64,000 nt of DNA, taken from contig NZ_CP108054.1 in NCBI RefSeq assembly GCF_036173125.1, positions 930,001-994,000 of the forward strand. Reading direction: 5' to 3'. The translations under genes were made by a program, and so were the position numbers. Shown here piece after piece: positions 1-9,397 of this stretch (positions within the stretch are counted from its first letter, which is position 1; each line of letters begins with the position of its first letter). Source of the DNA: Streptomyces sp. NBC_00286 (GTDB lineage Bacteria; Actinomycetota; Actinomycetes; Streptomycetales; Streptomycetaceae). The notes below the pieces were generated by a model. The model was not told where the DNA came from. It searched no databases and saw nothing but the letters and a program-made list of their open reading frames with translations.

Positions 1-1
1 C

Positions 2-73
2 CGAAGCAGCGACGCCGGAGACGGAGCAGGCGAGCAGAAGGCATCATCCGCGGGAGGCTGCCATGGCAGCTGA
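2..73 (+). CDS. Possible 3' end of an upstream gene (partial)
   Basis: An open frame enters from the left edge and stops at a TGA at 71-73, overlapping the next start by 11 bp. Only about 23 codons are visible (Gly, Ser and Ala rich), so nothing can be said about its product. It could equally be non-coding leader of the glycosyltransferase. Confidence 0.2.
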   Translation, partial: RSSDAGDGAGEQKASSAGGCHGS

Positions 74-1154
74 CCCGCGCAGACCCCGCGTACTGCTCCT
101 CACCAGCGGCCCCCTCGACGCCGGGGACGGAGAAGAGGCCGAGCTGGCGCTGAGCCTCGCCCAGGCCATGCCGGAGGTGGACCACTTCTGGTTCCGGCGC
201 GGGCGGGAGCCGGCCGCCGCCTGGCGCGGCCGCTCGGTGCCGAAGGTGTCGCGGAACGGCGCTCCCGGCCTGCCGGAACGGCTCCAAGTCGCCGCCGTCG
301 GCGCCCGGTTGGCGCGGCGGGCCGATCTCGTGCACGCCGTGCTGTCCATCAGTCCCGGCTTCCCCGCATTCTCCCGTCTCTGGCTCCCGCTGCTCCACGG
401 GCGGCCGGTCCTGCACACCGTCCCCGGCGTCTGGGACCCGGGCCTGCTCGCGCGGTCCCGGCCGCTCGGTCCCACCGTGGCGCTGTCCGAGGTGACGGCG
501 CGGGCGCTGGGCGCGGCGGGTTTCGGCAAGGTACCGGTCATCGGTCCCATGATCGAGCCGGCGGAGTGGCAGCTGCGGCCCCGGTCGGTCAGGGATCCGC
601 CGATCGTCCTGGCCACGGGCCATCACGACCCGGGCGGCGGTGCGTACGAGGCCATCGGCGCGGCTGCGGTCGCCGCTCGCGCGGGAGCCCGTTTCCAGCT
701 GATCCTCGCCGTCCAGGGGCGCCCCGGACAGCACGTCGGCCGCTTGGAGCAGTCGCTGCGCTCACGAGCGGCCCAGGAGGGACTTCACGCCAGCGAGGTG
801 CTCGGCAGCGTCGAGGACCTGCCTCGGCTGCTGGCCGTCTCGGACATCGTGCTGCATCTCCCGCAAACTCTCGGCGGCCGCCCGGACGTCCCCTTCACCG
901 TCCTCAAAGCCCTCGCGACCGGCCGCCCCGTCATCATGAGCGACCTCCCCCAGTTCTCTGGGCTGAAGGACGCCGTCCTGCGCGCCCCCGTCCCCCACCG
1001 AGCCGGCCATCTCCTTCTCCAGCTCCTGGACCGCCCCTGGTGGTGGGAAAAGCTCGCGGAACGCGGCCGCGCCACGGTCGAGGAACGCTTCGGTCCGGCG
1101 CGGTTCAGGTCGGGGTACGCGGCGCTGTACCGGAACCTCCTGGCAGGAGCGTGA
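63..1154 (+). CDS. Glycosyltransferase, GT4-like (GT-B fold)
   Basis: A 363-residue protein that looks like a retaining GT-B glycosyltransferase. The N-terminal half opens with a Rossmann-like strand (RVLLLTSGPLDAG). The C-terminal half has the nucleotide-sugar module layout, with a strand and helix around ILAVQGRPG and the family-typical segment VPFTVLKALATGRPVI near residues 280-295, where GT4 enzymes bind the donor. There is no signal peptide or membrane segment, so it is probably cytoplasmic. The ATG is preceded by GGGAGG at a good distance. The donor and acceptor cannot be predicted. It may belong to a cluster left of the window; it ends before a strong stem-loop and the next gene points the other way. 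Confidence 0.7.
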   Translation: MAADPRRPRVLLLTSGPLDAGDGEEAELALSLAQAMPEVDHFWFRRGREPAAAWRGRSVPKVSRNGAPGLPERLQVAAVGARLARRADLVHAVLSISPGFPAFSRLWLPLLHGRPVLHTVPGVWDPGLLARSRPLGPTVALSEVTARALGAAGFGKVPVIGPMIEPAEWQLRPRSVRDPPIVLATGHHDPGGGAYEAIGAAAVAARAGARFQLILAVQGRPGQHVGRLEQSLRSRAAQEGLHASEVLGSVEDLPRLLAVSDIVLHLPQTLGGRPDVPFTVLKALATGRPVIMSDLPQFSGLKDAVLRAPVPHRAGHLLLQLLDRPWWWEKLAERGRATVEERFGPARFRSGYAALYRNLLAGA

Positions 1155-1213
1155 GCCGAGAGCCGAGGCCTGGTACTGCAGCCGCAGTCGCGGAGCCTTC
1201 CTGACCTGTGGAA

Positions 1214-1239
1214 ACGCTCCTCACGAAGTGTTGGAGCGT
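1214..1239. terminator. Stem-loop terminator between convergent genes
   Basis: ACGCTCC at 1214-1220 pairs perfectly with GGAGCGT at 1233-1239, and the inner CAC/GTG extends the stem. It lies between two convergent genes and probably works in both directions. No U-tract is evident, as is usual in Streptomyces. Confidence 0.55.
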
Positions 1240-1284
1240 CGATTCCGGCTCACGGGACTGAATCCGCTGCTCGTGAGCTTCGGT

Positions 1285-2475
1285 TCACTGCGCCTCGGCG
1301 CGGGTCAGCCGTGGCAGGGCGAGGGAGACCGTCGAGGCGGCGAGCAGGGCCGCCGCGCACGACACCTGGTAGCCCGCCGAGGCCCCGGCCGTGTCGACCA
1401 CCCACCCGGACGTGGCGTAGCCCAGCGCCACCCCGACGGAGAGGCCGGAGACGATCCAGGTGATGCTCTCGGTGAGCCGGGAGGCCGGCGCCAGACGGCC
1501 CACCAGCCCCATCGTGGTGATCAGGATCGGCGCGATGGCCATGCCCGCCACGAAGAGCATCCCCGCCAGTGCCGCAAGACCCGACGCGAACAACAGCGGT
1601 ACCACCGTCACCGCCATCACCCAGACGCTGACCAGCAAACTCCTCGTCACCGCCCCCCGCGGCCTGATCGCGCCGAAGACCGCGCCCGCCAGGCCCGAGC
1701 CGAACGCGTAAACGCCCAGCAGCAGTCCGGAGAGCGCCTTGTCATAGTGGGCTTCGGTGAACGCCACGGTCACGACCTCCACCGAACCGAAGGACGCGCC
1801 CACCGACGTCACCGTCAGCACCAGCAGGCCGAGTCCCGGGATGCGTAGCGCCCAGCCCCCGGCGCGTTGCGGGATGGGGCGCACCGGCGGTTCCGTACGC
1901 CGCTGGGCGGCGAACAGCAGGACGCCGACGGCGAGGAGGACCGCGGCAGTCAACGGTCCGGCCTCGGCGCTGCCCCCGGTCGACAGTGTGATCGCCAGGA
2001 TCGGGCCGATGACGTAGACCACCTCGTCGAGCACCGACTCCAGCGCGTACGCGGTGTGCAGCAGCCGCGGTGACTCCCGGTGGAGCTCCGACCAGCGGGA
2101 CCTGACGAGCGCGCCCATGCTGGGCATGCAGCCCGCTGCCGCCGCCGAGACGTACAGCGCCCAGTCCGGGGCGGCGTACCGGGCGCACAGCAGCAACGCG
2201 CAGATGGCGGCGACCGTCACGGCCGTCGCCGGGAGGACGATCCGGCGCTGGCCGTGACGGTCGACCAGTCGGGAGATCTGCGGTCCGATCGCCGCGGCGG
2301 CGAGCGTCTGCGCGGCGGAGACCGAGCCGGCGAGCCAGTACTCTCTGCCGAGCTGCGACAGCATGGTGACGATGCCGACGCCGATCATCGACTGCGGTAG
2401 GCGTGAAACGAAGCCTGCGGTGGAGAAGAGCAGACTGCCTGCGGGAGAGAAGATCCGGCGGTAATCGGAGAGCAT
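1285..2475 (-). CDS. MFS transporter (drug/metabolite efflux type)
   Basis: A 396-residue integral membrane protein with about 12 hydrophobic segments and the MFS loop motif RLVDRHGQRR between TM2 and TM3 (residues about 70-80). The overall pattern (long central loop after TM6 with RRTEPPVRP) fits the drug/H+ antiporter-like families common in Streptomyces. The ATG at 2475 is preferred because GGAG lies about 10 nt upstream; an in-frame GTG nine bases earlier sits too close to that site. It is transcribed divergently from the c-di-GMP gene at 2860. The substrate is unknown; export of a product of the neighbouring cluster is only a guess. Confidence 0.75.
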   Translation of the reverse strand: MLSDYRRIFSPAGSLLFSTAGFVSRLPQSMIGVGIVTMLSQLGREYWLAGSVSAAQTLAAAAIGPQISRLVDRHGQRRIVLPATAVTVAAICALLLCARYAAPDWALYVSAAAAGCMPSMGALVRSRWSELHRESPRLLHTAYALESVLDEVVYVIGPILAITLSTGGSAEAGPLTAAVLLAVGVLLFAAQRRTEPPVRPIPQRAGGWALRIPGLGLLVLTVTSVGASFGSVEVVTVAFTEAHYDKALSGLLLGVYAFGSGLAGAVFGAIRPRGAVTRSLLVSVWVMAVTVVPLLFASGLAALAGMLFVAGMAIAPILITTMGLVGRLAPASRLTESITWIVSGLSVGVALGYATSGWVVDTAGASAGYQVSCAAALLAASTVSLALPRLTRAEAQ

Positions 2476-2636
2476 GGACTTCACGCTCCGTCAGGAGCCG
2501 ATCGTCACAGGGCGGATCCGGTCCGGTTACTGCGTCCTCCTTGTACGCCACTTTCACCCATGGCGCCGTATCCCGCTACGCCAGGCGGTATCTCGCCCTG
2601 CACATGCGAGAAATGTCGAGCCGAGTTAGCTTGATG

Positions 2637-2654
2637 GAGACACGTCGATGTCTC
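2637..2654. promoter_or_regulatory. Inverted repeat in divergent promoter region (2476-2859)
   Basis: The 384-bp gap between two divergent genes contains a perfect dyad, GAGACA-N6-TGTCTC, a candidate regulator site. The rest of the gap has AT-richer patches around 2680-2720 (TTTATAACGG and CGTATAGCG, spaced like a tandem near-repeat) that could hold a promoter. I see no recognisable riboswitch or coding region in it. Confidence 0.35.
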
Positions 2655-2859
2655 GGCGAGAAGGAGCCCGCATACTGGCGACCGTTTATAACGGCGACCG
2701 CGTATAGCGATGATCTTTTCACAGGCGACCGGGGCCGAGTCCGGGCCCCGCAGAATTCTCCATTGTCAGCCCGATCCTACGGGCTTGTTCGCCGTCGCCC
2801 GGTGCCGTTCGCCCAGCTCTGTCCGCCCGACAAGTTTCCTTCCCAGGAGGTTAGTTGGG

Positions 2860-5800
2860 ATGAACGCGCGACTGCGAAGCCAGGCCGCGATGTCTGCCGT
2901 CAGCGCATGCATCGTCACGCTGACGGCCTTTTACTATATATTCCCGGAACAGCGGATGATCTTCGTCGCCATTGGAGCGATCGGCGTCAGCGGTATTTTC
3001 CTGGGTATCTTTCTCAACCGCCCCGAGCATCGCCTCCCCTGGCTGTTGCTCGCCGCGGGAAACTTCGCCTTCGCCGCGGGCCAGGCGACCCAGATCATCC
3101 TCATCCAGTTGCTCAACGAGGAAGTCTCATTCCCGTCGATCGCCGACGGCTTCTATCTCGCGGCATATCCGCTCTATGCGGCCGGGCTGTTGGGCTTCGT
3201 GCACTGGCGCACCGGTTGGCGTGACCGCGCGAGCCTCGTCGACGCGCTGACGCTGACAGTCGGTCTGGCGCTGCTGTCGTGGCTCTTCCTCATCGATCCG
3301 TACGCCCGCCTCGAGGGTCTCACCTGGGTGCAGAAGGCGTTCTCCATCGCCTATCCGCTCGGCGACATCCTCGTACTGGCAATGCTGCTGCGCCTGCTCG
3401 CCGGCCGTGGCGGCAAGAGCCGCTCGCTCATGCTGCTCACGGCGGGCACTGTCGGCCTGCTCACCGCAGACGTGGCTTATGGCCTGATTCAACTGAACGG
3501 GACCTGGCGCACGGGTACCGCGGTCGATCTCGGCTGGGCCGTCCTGTACGGCGCCTGGGCGGCCGCCGCGCTCGATCCGACCATGCGGTCGCTGACCCAG
3601 CCGGTGGCATGGCGCCCGGAGGCCGGCACGGGCCGGCTGAGCCTGCTCACCCTGGCGTCGTTGATCGCGCCGGCCATCCTCCTGACGCAGGCGGTACGCG
3701 GCGAGAGTGCCAACGTCGGCGTCATCGGGGTGTTCTCCGCGGTGCTCTTCCTCCTCGTGCTCTACCGCCTGGCGGGCGTGGTGGCGACCCACCGGCGGGC
3801 GGTCGGCCGGGAGAAGGTGCTGCGCAACGCGGTGTCGGCGCTGGGCGGAGCGGGCGATCTGCGGGATGTGGCCGCCGCCGCGCACTCCGCGGTGACGGAG
3901 CTGATGTCGCACGGCCCACCGCGTTCCGCGCTGCTCACCACGCCGGACAACACGCTCTGGGTGGATGGGGCGCAGGGCGGCGCACACGGGCCGCTGTCTG
4001 CGCCGATGACCGCGGCCGTACGGGAACTGATCGCGTCCGGCGAGAACCGCCTGGTGGCCCTCGACGGTGCAGGACCCGATCTTGCCGCCCGCCTCACGGG
4101 CCCGGACGAGGAGCCGAGCCGCACCGGCCACGCGCTGGTCTGCCCGCTCATCTCACAGGATCACCCCTCTGGCGATTCGCTGATCGGGGCACTGATCGTG
4201 GCCGGGGACGAGCACGACCTGCTCGTGTTCCGCGACACGCTGGCGACTCTCGCAGCACAGGCGGCACTTGCCGTGGCGAGGGTCGCCCTGGCCGAGGAAG
4301 TCAATCGGCGTAACAGCGAGATGTACTTCCGCACCCTGGTGCAGAACGCCTCCGACGTCATCCTGATCCTCGACGACGACGACCGGATCCGTTACGCCAG
4401 CCCCTCCGCCGACCAGGTGCTGGGCATTCCGAACCTGGAGGGCACCCAGCTCATCGATCTGGTGCCGCCGCAGGACAGCCGCACAGTGGTCGAGACGCTC
4501 GGCCGCATACGGAGCCGCGAGTACCAGACCATGCGCGAGCACTGGCGCATGGTCCGCACCGACCGGGCGACCATCGAGGTCGAGGTGAGGTGGAGCGACC
4601 TGCGGGAGGAGTCCACCGTCGGCGGGGTGGTGCTCACCCTGCGGGACGTGACCGAACAGCGCAAGCTCGAACGCGAACTCACCCACCAGGCGTTCCACGA
4701 CTCGCTCACCGGCCTGGCCAACCGCGTGCTCTTCCAAGAGCGGATCAACCACGCCCTTGTGCAGGCTCAGCGCGAGGGCACGGTGGTCGGTGTGCTCTTC
4801 GTGGACATAGACGACTTCAAGGTCGTCAACGACATACACGGCCACAGCGTGGGCGACGAACTCCTGGTCGCGCTGTCACTCCGGCTGCAGACCACCGTCC
4901 GTGCCTCCGACACCGCCGCGCGCATCGGCGGCGACGAGTTCGCCCTCCTGGTGGAGGGCTCCGTCTCAACGACGGGCGTGGAGCGCTTCACCGAACACGT
5001 GATGACCGTGTTCGCCGAGCCGTTCCGGCTCAGTGTGGGGCCGGTGAGCACATACGCCAGTGTCGGCGTCGCGACGACGGAGGACAGCATCGACTCGGTT
5101 GAACTGCTGACACACGCCGATCTCGCCCTGTACGCGGCGAAGACGGCGGGCAAGCGCCAGTGGCGTCACTACCACCCGGAGTTGCAGAGCGGCATGGCCG
5201 AGCGTGCCAAGTTGCAGGAGGGGCTGGACAGTTCGTCGATCGAGACGTCGTTCATGGTGCTCTACCAGCCCATCGTGGAGCTGACCAGCGGGCGGATCGC
5301 CGGCTTCGAGGCACTCGTTCGCTGGCCCCACTCCACGCGCGGCATGGTGCTGCCGGAGCAGTTCATCACGCTGGCCGAGGAGAGCGGGCAGATCGTCCCG
5401 CTCGGGGCCTGGGTGCTTGATCAGGCCGCGGCCGAGGCTGTCCAGTGGGAGGACTCCGTGCTGCGCCACGGGACGGCCGACCGCAACGCACCTTACGTCA
5501 GCGTGAACGTGTCGCCGCGTCAGTTCCGGGACGAAGATTTCCCCAACGTGGTCCGGCGCGCCCTGCAACTCTCCGGCATCGAACCGTCGTCTCTCGTACT
5601 GGAACTGACCGAGAGTGTGCTGATGTACAACGACGAGCGCATACTGGCCGAGATGAGTTCGCTCACCGACCTCGGCGTCCGCTTCGCGATTGACGATTTC
5701 GGAACGGGTTACTCGTCGCTGAGCTATCTGCGTGAGTTCCCGATCTCGATACTCAAGATCGACAAGTCGTTCATCGACCAACTCGGGCGCTCGCCCGAGC

Positions 5801-6039
5801 AGTACGCCCTGGTCGAAGGCATCACGCATCTCGCCGACACGCTCGGCCTCACCGTGATCGCCGAAGGAGTGGAGGACGTGAGGCAGCAGGAATCGCTGAT
5901 CTCCATGGGCTGCCGACTCGGCCAGGGGTATCTCTTCGCCGAGCCGGTCAGCGCCGAGGAGGCGGAGCACCTCGTCCTCGCGCCACCGCTCGGCCGCCTG
6001 GCCGGATTGCCCGCGACGCCCTCGGAAGGGAATGGGTGA
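2860..6039 (+). CDS. Membrane PAS-GGDEF-EAL cyclic-di-GMP enzyme
   Basis: A 1059-residue bifunctional diguanylate cyclase/phosphodiesterase candidate. Residues about 5-310 form roughly ten membrane segments. A GAF-like stretch follows (about 320-470), then PAS (about 485-600, NASDVILILDDDDRIRYASP), GGDEF (about 607-767) and EAL (about 787-1033). The GGDEF signature at 690-694 is intact and is preceded by RASD at I-site spacing, so product inhibition is plausible. EAL at 817-819 and IDDFGTGYSSL are intact, so c-di-GMP hydrolysis is also plausible. The ATG at 2860 follows AGGAGG; a frame extends upstream to 2710 without a ribosome site. Its architecture matches Streptomyces RmdB-like proteins, but orthology is not established. 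The gene at 10998-15647 is its paralogue. It is 73 bp from, and co-directional with, the NRPS-like gene. Confidence 0.9.
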   Translation: MNARLRSQAAMSAVSACIVTLTAFYYIFPEQRMIFVAIGAIGVSGIFLGIFLNRPEHRLPWLLLAAGNFAFAAGQATQIILIQLLNEEVSFPSIADGFYLAAYPLYAAGLLGFVHWRTGWRDRASLVDALTLTVGLALLSWLFLIDPYARLEGLTWVQKAFSIAYPLGDILVLAMLLRLLAGRGGKSRSLMLLTAGTVGLLTADVAYGLIQLNGTWRTGTAVDLGWAVLYGAWAAAALDPTMRSLTQPVAWRPEAGTGRLSLLTLASLIAPAILLTQAVRGESANVGVIGVFSAVLFLLVLYRLAGVVATHRRAVGREKVLRNAVSALGGAGDLRDVAAAAHSAVTELMSHGPPRSALLTTPDNTLWVDGAQGGAHGPLSAPMTAAVRELIASGENRLVALDGAGPDLAARLTGPDEEPSRTGHALVCPLISQDHPSGDSLIGALIVAGDEHDLLVFRDTLATLAAQAALAVARVALAEEVNRRNSEMYFRTLVQNASDVILILDDDDRIRYASPSADQVLGIPNLEGTQLIDLVPPQDSRTVVETLGRIRSREYQTMREHWRMVRTDRATIEVEVRWSDLREESTVGGVVLTLRDVTEQRKLERELTHQAFHDSLTGLANRVLFQERINHALVQAQREGTVVGVLFVDIDDFKVVNDIHGHSVGDELLVALSLRLQTTVRASDTAARIGGDEFALLVEGSVSTTGVERFTEHVMTVFAEPFRLSVGPVSTYASVGVATTEDSIDSVELLTHADLALYAAKTAGKRQWRHYHPELQSGMAERAKLQEGLDSSSIETSFMVLYQPIVELTSGRIAGFEALVRWPHSTRGMVLPEQFITLAEESGQIVPLGAWVLDQAAAEAVQWEDSVLRHGTADRNAPYVSVNVSPRQFRDEDFPNVVRRALQLSGIEPSSLVLELTESVLMYNDERILAEMSSLTDLGVRFAIDDFGTGYSSLSYLREFPISILKIDKSFIDQLGRSPEQYALVEGITHLADTLGLTVIAEGVEDVRQQESLISMGCRLGQGYLFAEPVSAEEAEHLVLAPPLGRLAGLPATPSEGNG

Positions 6040-6112
6040 TGGCGGCGGCCCCTCTCCCGCGAACCGCGCAGGTCGTGCTCCGCAGGACGCCGCGCGAGGC
6101 AGGAGACCCAAG

Positions 6113-9100
6113 GTGACGGAACGTGACCACCCGTCGGCAGAGTCGGCTGCGCTGTGCGTCGTACTGCGCAACGACGAGGAGCAGTACGCGATCTGGCCTG
6201 CCGATCGACGGATTCCGGCCGGGTGGTATCGGATCGGCGGACCGGAGTCCGCCGCGTCGTGCGGGAGCCTGGTCGACCGCCTGTGGACCGACATGCGGCC
6301 CGCGAGCGCCCGCGCCGAGCGGCGGCCCCCGGAAGCCGGGCCGAGCACCGTGCCCGAGCTGGTCCGGGAGCGGGCACGGCGTGAGCCGTCCGCTCTCGCG
6401 GTGATCTCGGACGCGGGCCGGCTCAGCTACGCCGACCTGACCGGCCGCGCCGACCGGCTTGCACACGAGCTGCGGGAGTCGGGCGTCGGCGCGGAGTCCG
6501 TGGTCACCGTGTGCCTCGACCGCGTGCCCGAGCTGGTCGTCGCGCTGCTGGCGGTACTGAGCTCCGGTGGCGCGTTCCTGCCCCTCGACCCGGCGACTCC
6601 ACGGCAACGGATAGCCGGATTGGTCGCGGAGACCGGTTCACGCCTGATCGTCTCGAGCCGCGAGCACGCCCCGATGTTCGCCGAGTGCGAGGCGCGGATC
6701 GTCCATGCCGGGCAACCGGCCCCGCAGGCACCGCCGCAGGACCCCCGGTCGGCACAGTCGGCCCCCGGCCCCCGGCCGGACGACCTCGCCTACGTGATCT
6801 ACACTTCCGGATCCACCGGACCTCCCAAGGGGGTGATGATCAGTCACCGGTCACTGGCACACTCCCTCACCACGGTGGCCCGGGCATACGAACTGACGCC
6901 CGGCGACCGGGTGCTGCACGCCGCGGCGCTCGGCTTCGACACCTCGCTGGAGCAGATCTTCGCCACCCTGATCAGCGGCGCGACACTCGTCCTCGCGGGA
7001 ACACACTCGTGGGCACCCACCGACCTGCTGCACCATCTCCCGGAGCACGGGATCACTGTCGCCGACCTGACCCCCGCCTACTGGCATCGGATCGTGTCCG
7101 TCCAGGACCGCACCGAGAGCCTCGCATCGCTGAGGCTCGTCATCGTCGGCGGCGAGATCGTCACCGCGAAGGACTGCCGCGCCATTCTGCACCGGATCCC
7201 CGGCGCGCGGTTCGTCAACGCCTACGGACTCACCGAGACCACCATCACCTCCACGCTCTGCGACCTCAACGAGGAAGTGCTCGCCGCGCCGGACACCGCC
7301 GTCGCCCCGATCGGCAGGCCCCCGGAGGGCAATCACGTCCACGTGCTCGACGCCGAACTGCGCCAGGTGCCGCCCGGCGAGCGCGGCGAGATCTACATCG
7401 GCGGCCCGGGGGTGGCACGCGGTATCTGGCGACAACCCGCCCGGACCGCACAGCAGTTCCTGCCCGACCCGCACGGCTCGGCGCCGGGGGAGCGGATGTA
7501 TCGCACCGGGGATCTGGGCCGCCGGCGCTACGACGGCAACCTGGAGGTCCTGGGCCGGGTCGACGACCAGATGAAGATCCGCGGGTTCCGTGTCGACCCG
7601 GCCGAAGTCGAGGCCGCCCTCGTCGCCCTTCCGGAGATCGGCCAGGCGATGGTGGTGGCCCGGACGCGCGCCAGTGGCGACCGGGACCTCGTCGCTTACT
7701 TCACGCCGGCCTCGCCACCGGCCGGCGGTGAGGCGGTGCTGAGCGCACGGCTGCGGTCGGCACTCGCAGAGGTCCTGCCGGGCCACATGATCCCGGCAGC
7801 CTTCCACGCGGTGGAGAGGCTGCCTGTCACGCCCGGTGGGAAGCTCGACCGCAGGGCGGTGCCGGAAACCGCGACCGCCACGCCGACGGCCGGCGCCGAC
7901 GACCGTCCGGTGCCCCAGGGGATGGCCCAGTTGTGGGGCCAGATCCTGGATGTGGACTACGTTCGTCCGCACGACGACTTCTTCGAGCTGGGCGGCAACT
8001 CGCTGCTGGCCATGGAGATGCTCGCCCGGACCCGCGTCGTGTTCGGCATCGGCGTCACACAGATCCGCGACCTGACCCGTTCACTGCTGCGGTATCCGAC
8101 GCTCGCCGCGTTCGCCGAGTCCGTGCGCCAGGCTCGGGCGGGCACGCTGGCCCATCCGGACGGCGGGAGCGTCGACTTCGCCGCCGAGACCGACCGGCGC
8201 GTTCCGGCAGTGGGCCGTGACGCCCCGGCTCCGGACCCCCGGTACCCCGGCGACGTCCTCCTCACCGGGGCGACGGGGTTCTGCGGCGCGTACATGATCG
8301 ACGAACTGCTGCGCAGGACGACGGGACGGATCCTCTGCCTGGTCAGGGCCTCCGACGAGCAACACGGCATGGAGCGGCTCCGCGCGAGCCACCAGCGGTA
8401 CGTCCTCAGCGATCTGTCCAGCGAGCGTGTCCAGCCGGTCGTCGGCGACCTGGGCAAGCCCGAACTGGGGCTGTCTCCCAGTCGGTTCGAGGAGCTGGGA
8501 TCGACCATCGACGCCGTCTACCACTTCGGAGGCCAGGTCAACTTCATCTACGCGTACCACGACTTGCGCGCGTCCAACGTCGACGGAACATACGAGATCA
8601 TCCGCCTCGCCGCCCGCCGGGCCGTCCCCGTCCACTTCACCTCCAGCATGGCGGTGCTCGCCGGATTCGGGCCGGCCGGTGTACACGAGGTGACGGAGGA
8701 GACGCCGCTGCGCTTCCCCGAGTATCTGTCGGTGGGTTACGTGGAGACCAAGTGGGTGGCCGAGGCGCTGCTGCAGAAGGCGTCCGACGCGGGCCTGCCG
8801 GTCGCCGTCTACCGCCTGATGGACATCACGGGCCGCAGCGGAACCGGCGTGATGAACACCAGCAGCGAGCTGGCCGCCCTCTTCGACTTCATCGCACGGA
8901 CCGGGCTGTGCCCCGACGTCCCGCTGCCGCTGGACTTCCTGCCGGCCGACCACCTCGCCCGCGCCATCGGACACATCTCCACCCGCCGTCCCGCTCGCGG
9001 CGAGGTCTACCACCTCACCAACCCCCGTCCCACGCTGCTGAGTTCGCTCGCCGAGCGGCTGCGCCGACAGGGTCACCCGGTCCGGGAAATCCCCTACGCC

Positions 9101-9397
9101 GAGTGGATCGCCGCTCTGGTGAAGTACGCGGCCGGGCATCCCACCGACGCGATCACCCCGTTCGTCCCGCTCTTCGTCGACCGGTGCGCCCGCGCGGACA
9201 TCACTGTGAGTGAGATGTACTTCCAGGGCGTTTTCACAGAGTTCACCCGCGACAACGCGGAACGGGCGCTGGTGGACGCCGGAATCGACATTCCGCCGGT
9301 GGACGCGGAGATGATGGACCGTTACATCGACTTCCTCCAACAGGCCGACGACGCCCGGCCGGTCAAGAGCCAAGAGCAGGGAGTGGCACGGTGGTGA
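6113..9397 (+). CDS. NRPS-like protein: MbtH-adenylation-carrier-thioester reductase
   Basis: A 1094-residue single-module synthetase. Residues about 8-68 are an MbtH-like domain (ALCVVLRNDEEQYAIWP, PAGWYRIGG, WTDMRPAS), normally a separate adenylation chaperone. Adenylation follows (about 75-585): TSGSTGPPKG at 231-240, FDTSLEQIF with the conserved substrate-binding Asp at 276, YGLTETT, YRTGDLGR and the C-terminal lysine at 577. The carrier domain has GGNSLLAM with phosphopantetheine Ser630. The rest is a terminal reductase with GATGFCG at 719-725 and YVETK. It should activate an amino acid and release it by NAD(P)H reduction as an aldehyde or alcohol. There is no condensation domain. GTG at 6113 is chosen because AGGAGA lies 6 nt upstream. 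It overlaps the Aat-like gene. The specificity pocket was not confidently decoded. Confidence 0.9.
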   Translation: MTERDHPSAESAALCVVLRNDEEQYAIWPADRRIPAGWYRIGGPESAASCGSLVDRLWTDMRPASARAERRPPEAGPSTVPELVRERARREPSALAVISDAGRLSYADLTGRADRLAHELRESGVGAESVVTVCLDRVPELVVALLAVLSSGGAFLPLDPATPRQRIAGLVAETGSRLIVSSREHAPMFAECEARIVHAGQPAPQAPPQDPRSAQSAPGPRPDDLAYVIYTSGSTGPPKGVMISHRSLAHSLTTVARAYELTPGDRVLHAAALGFDTSLEQIFATLISGATLVLAGTHSWAPTDLLHHLPEHGITVADLTPAYWHRIVSVQDRTESLASLRLVIVGGEIVTAKDCRAILHRIPGARFVNAYGLTETTITSTLCDLNEEVLAAPDTAVAPIGRPPEGNHVHVLDAELRQVPPGERGEIYIGGPGVARGIWRQPARTAQQFLPDPHGSAPGERMYRTGDLGRRRYDGNLEVLGRVDDQMKIRGFRVDPAEVEAALVALPEIGQAMVVARTRASGDRDLVAYFTPASPPAGGEAVLSARLRSALAEVLPGHMIPAAFHAVERLPVTPGGKLDRRAVPETATATPTAGADDRPVPQGMAQLWGQILDVDYVRPHDDFFELGGNSLLAMEMLARTRVVFGIGVTQIRDLTRSLLRYPTLAAFAESVRQARAGTLAHPDGGSVDFAAETDRRVPAVGRDAPAPDPRYPGDVLLTGATGFCGAYMIDELLRRTTGRILCLVRASDEQHGMERLRASHQRYVLSDLSSERVQPVVGDLGKPELGLSPSRFEELGSTIDAVYHFGGQVNFIYAYHDLRASNVDGTYEIIRLAARRAVPVHFTSSMAVLAGFGPAGVHEVTEETPLRFPEYLSVGYVETKWVAEALLQKASDAGLPVAVYRLMDITGRSGTGVMNTSSELAALFDFIARTGLCPDVPLPLDFLPADHLARAIGHISTRRPARGEVYHLTNPRPTLLSSLAERLRRQGHPVREIPYAEWIAALVKYAAGHPTDAITPFVPLFVDRCARADITVSEMYFQGVFTEFTRDNAERALVDAGIDIPPVDAEMMDRYIDFLQQADDARPVKSQEQGVARW

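Noticed and set aside
2710..2859. An N-terminal extension of the first c-di-GMP protein
   Set aside because: The 50 extra codons lack a ribosome site and coding character, whereas AGGAGG precedes the ATG at 2860.
6032..6112. An upstream ATG for the NRPS-like protein overlapping the GGDEF-EAL stop
   Set aside because: The MbtH domain starts after the GTG at 6113, which has AGGAGA upstream; the extra 27 residues match nothing.
4966..6348. A 460-codon minus-strand frame over the EAL domain
   Set aside because: It has no domain, biased composition and lies opposite a conserved EAL domain; a reading shadow.
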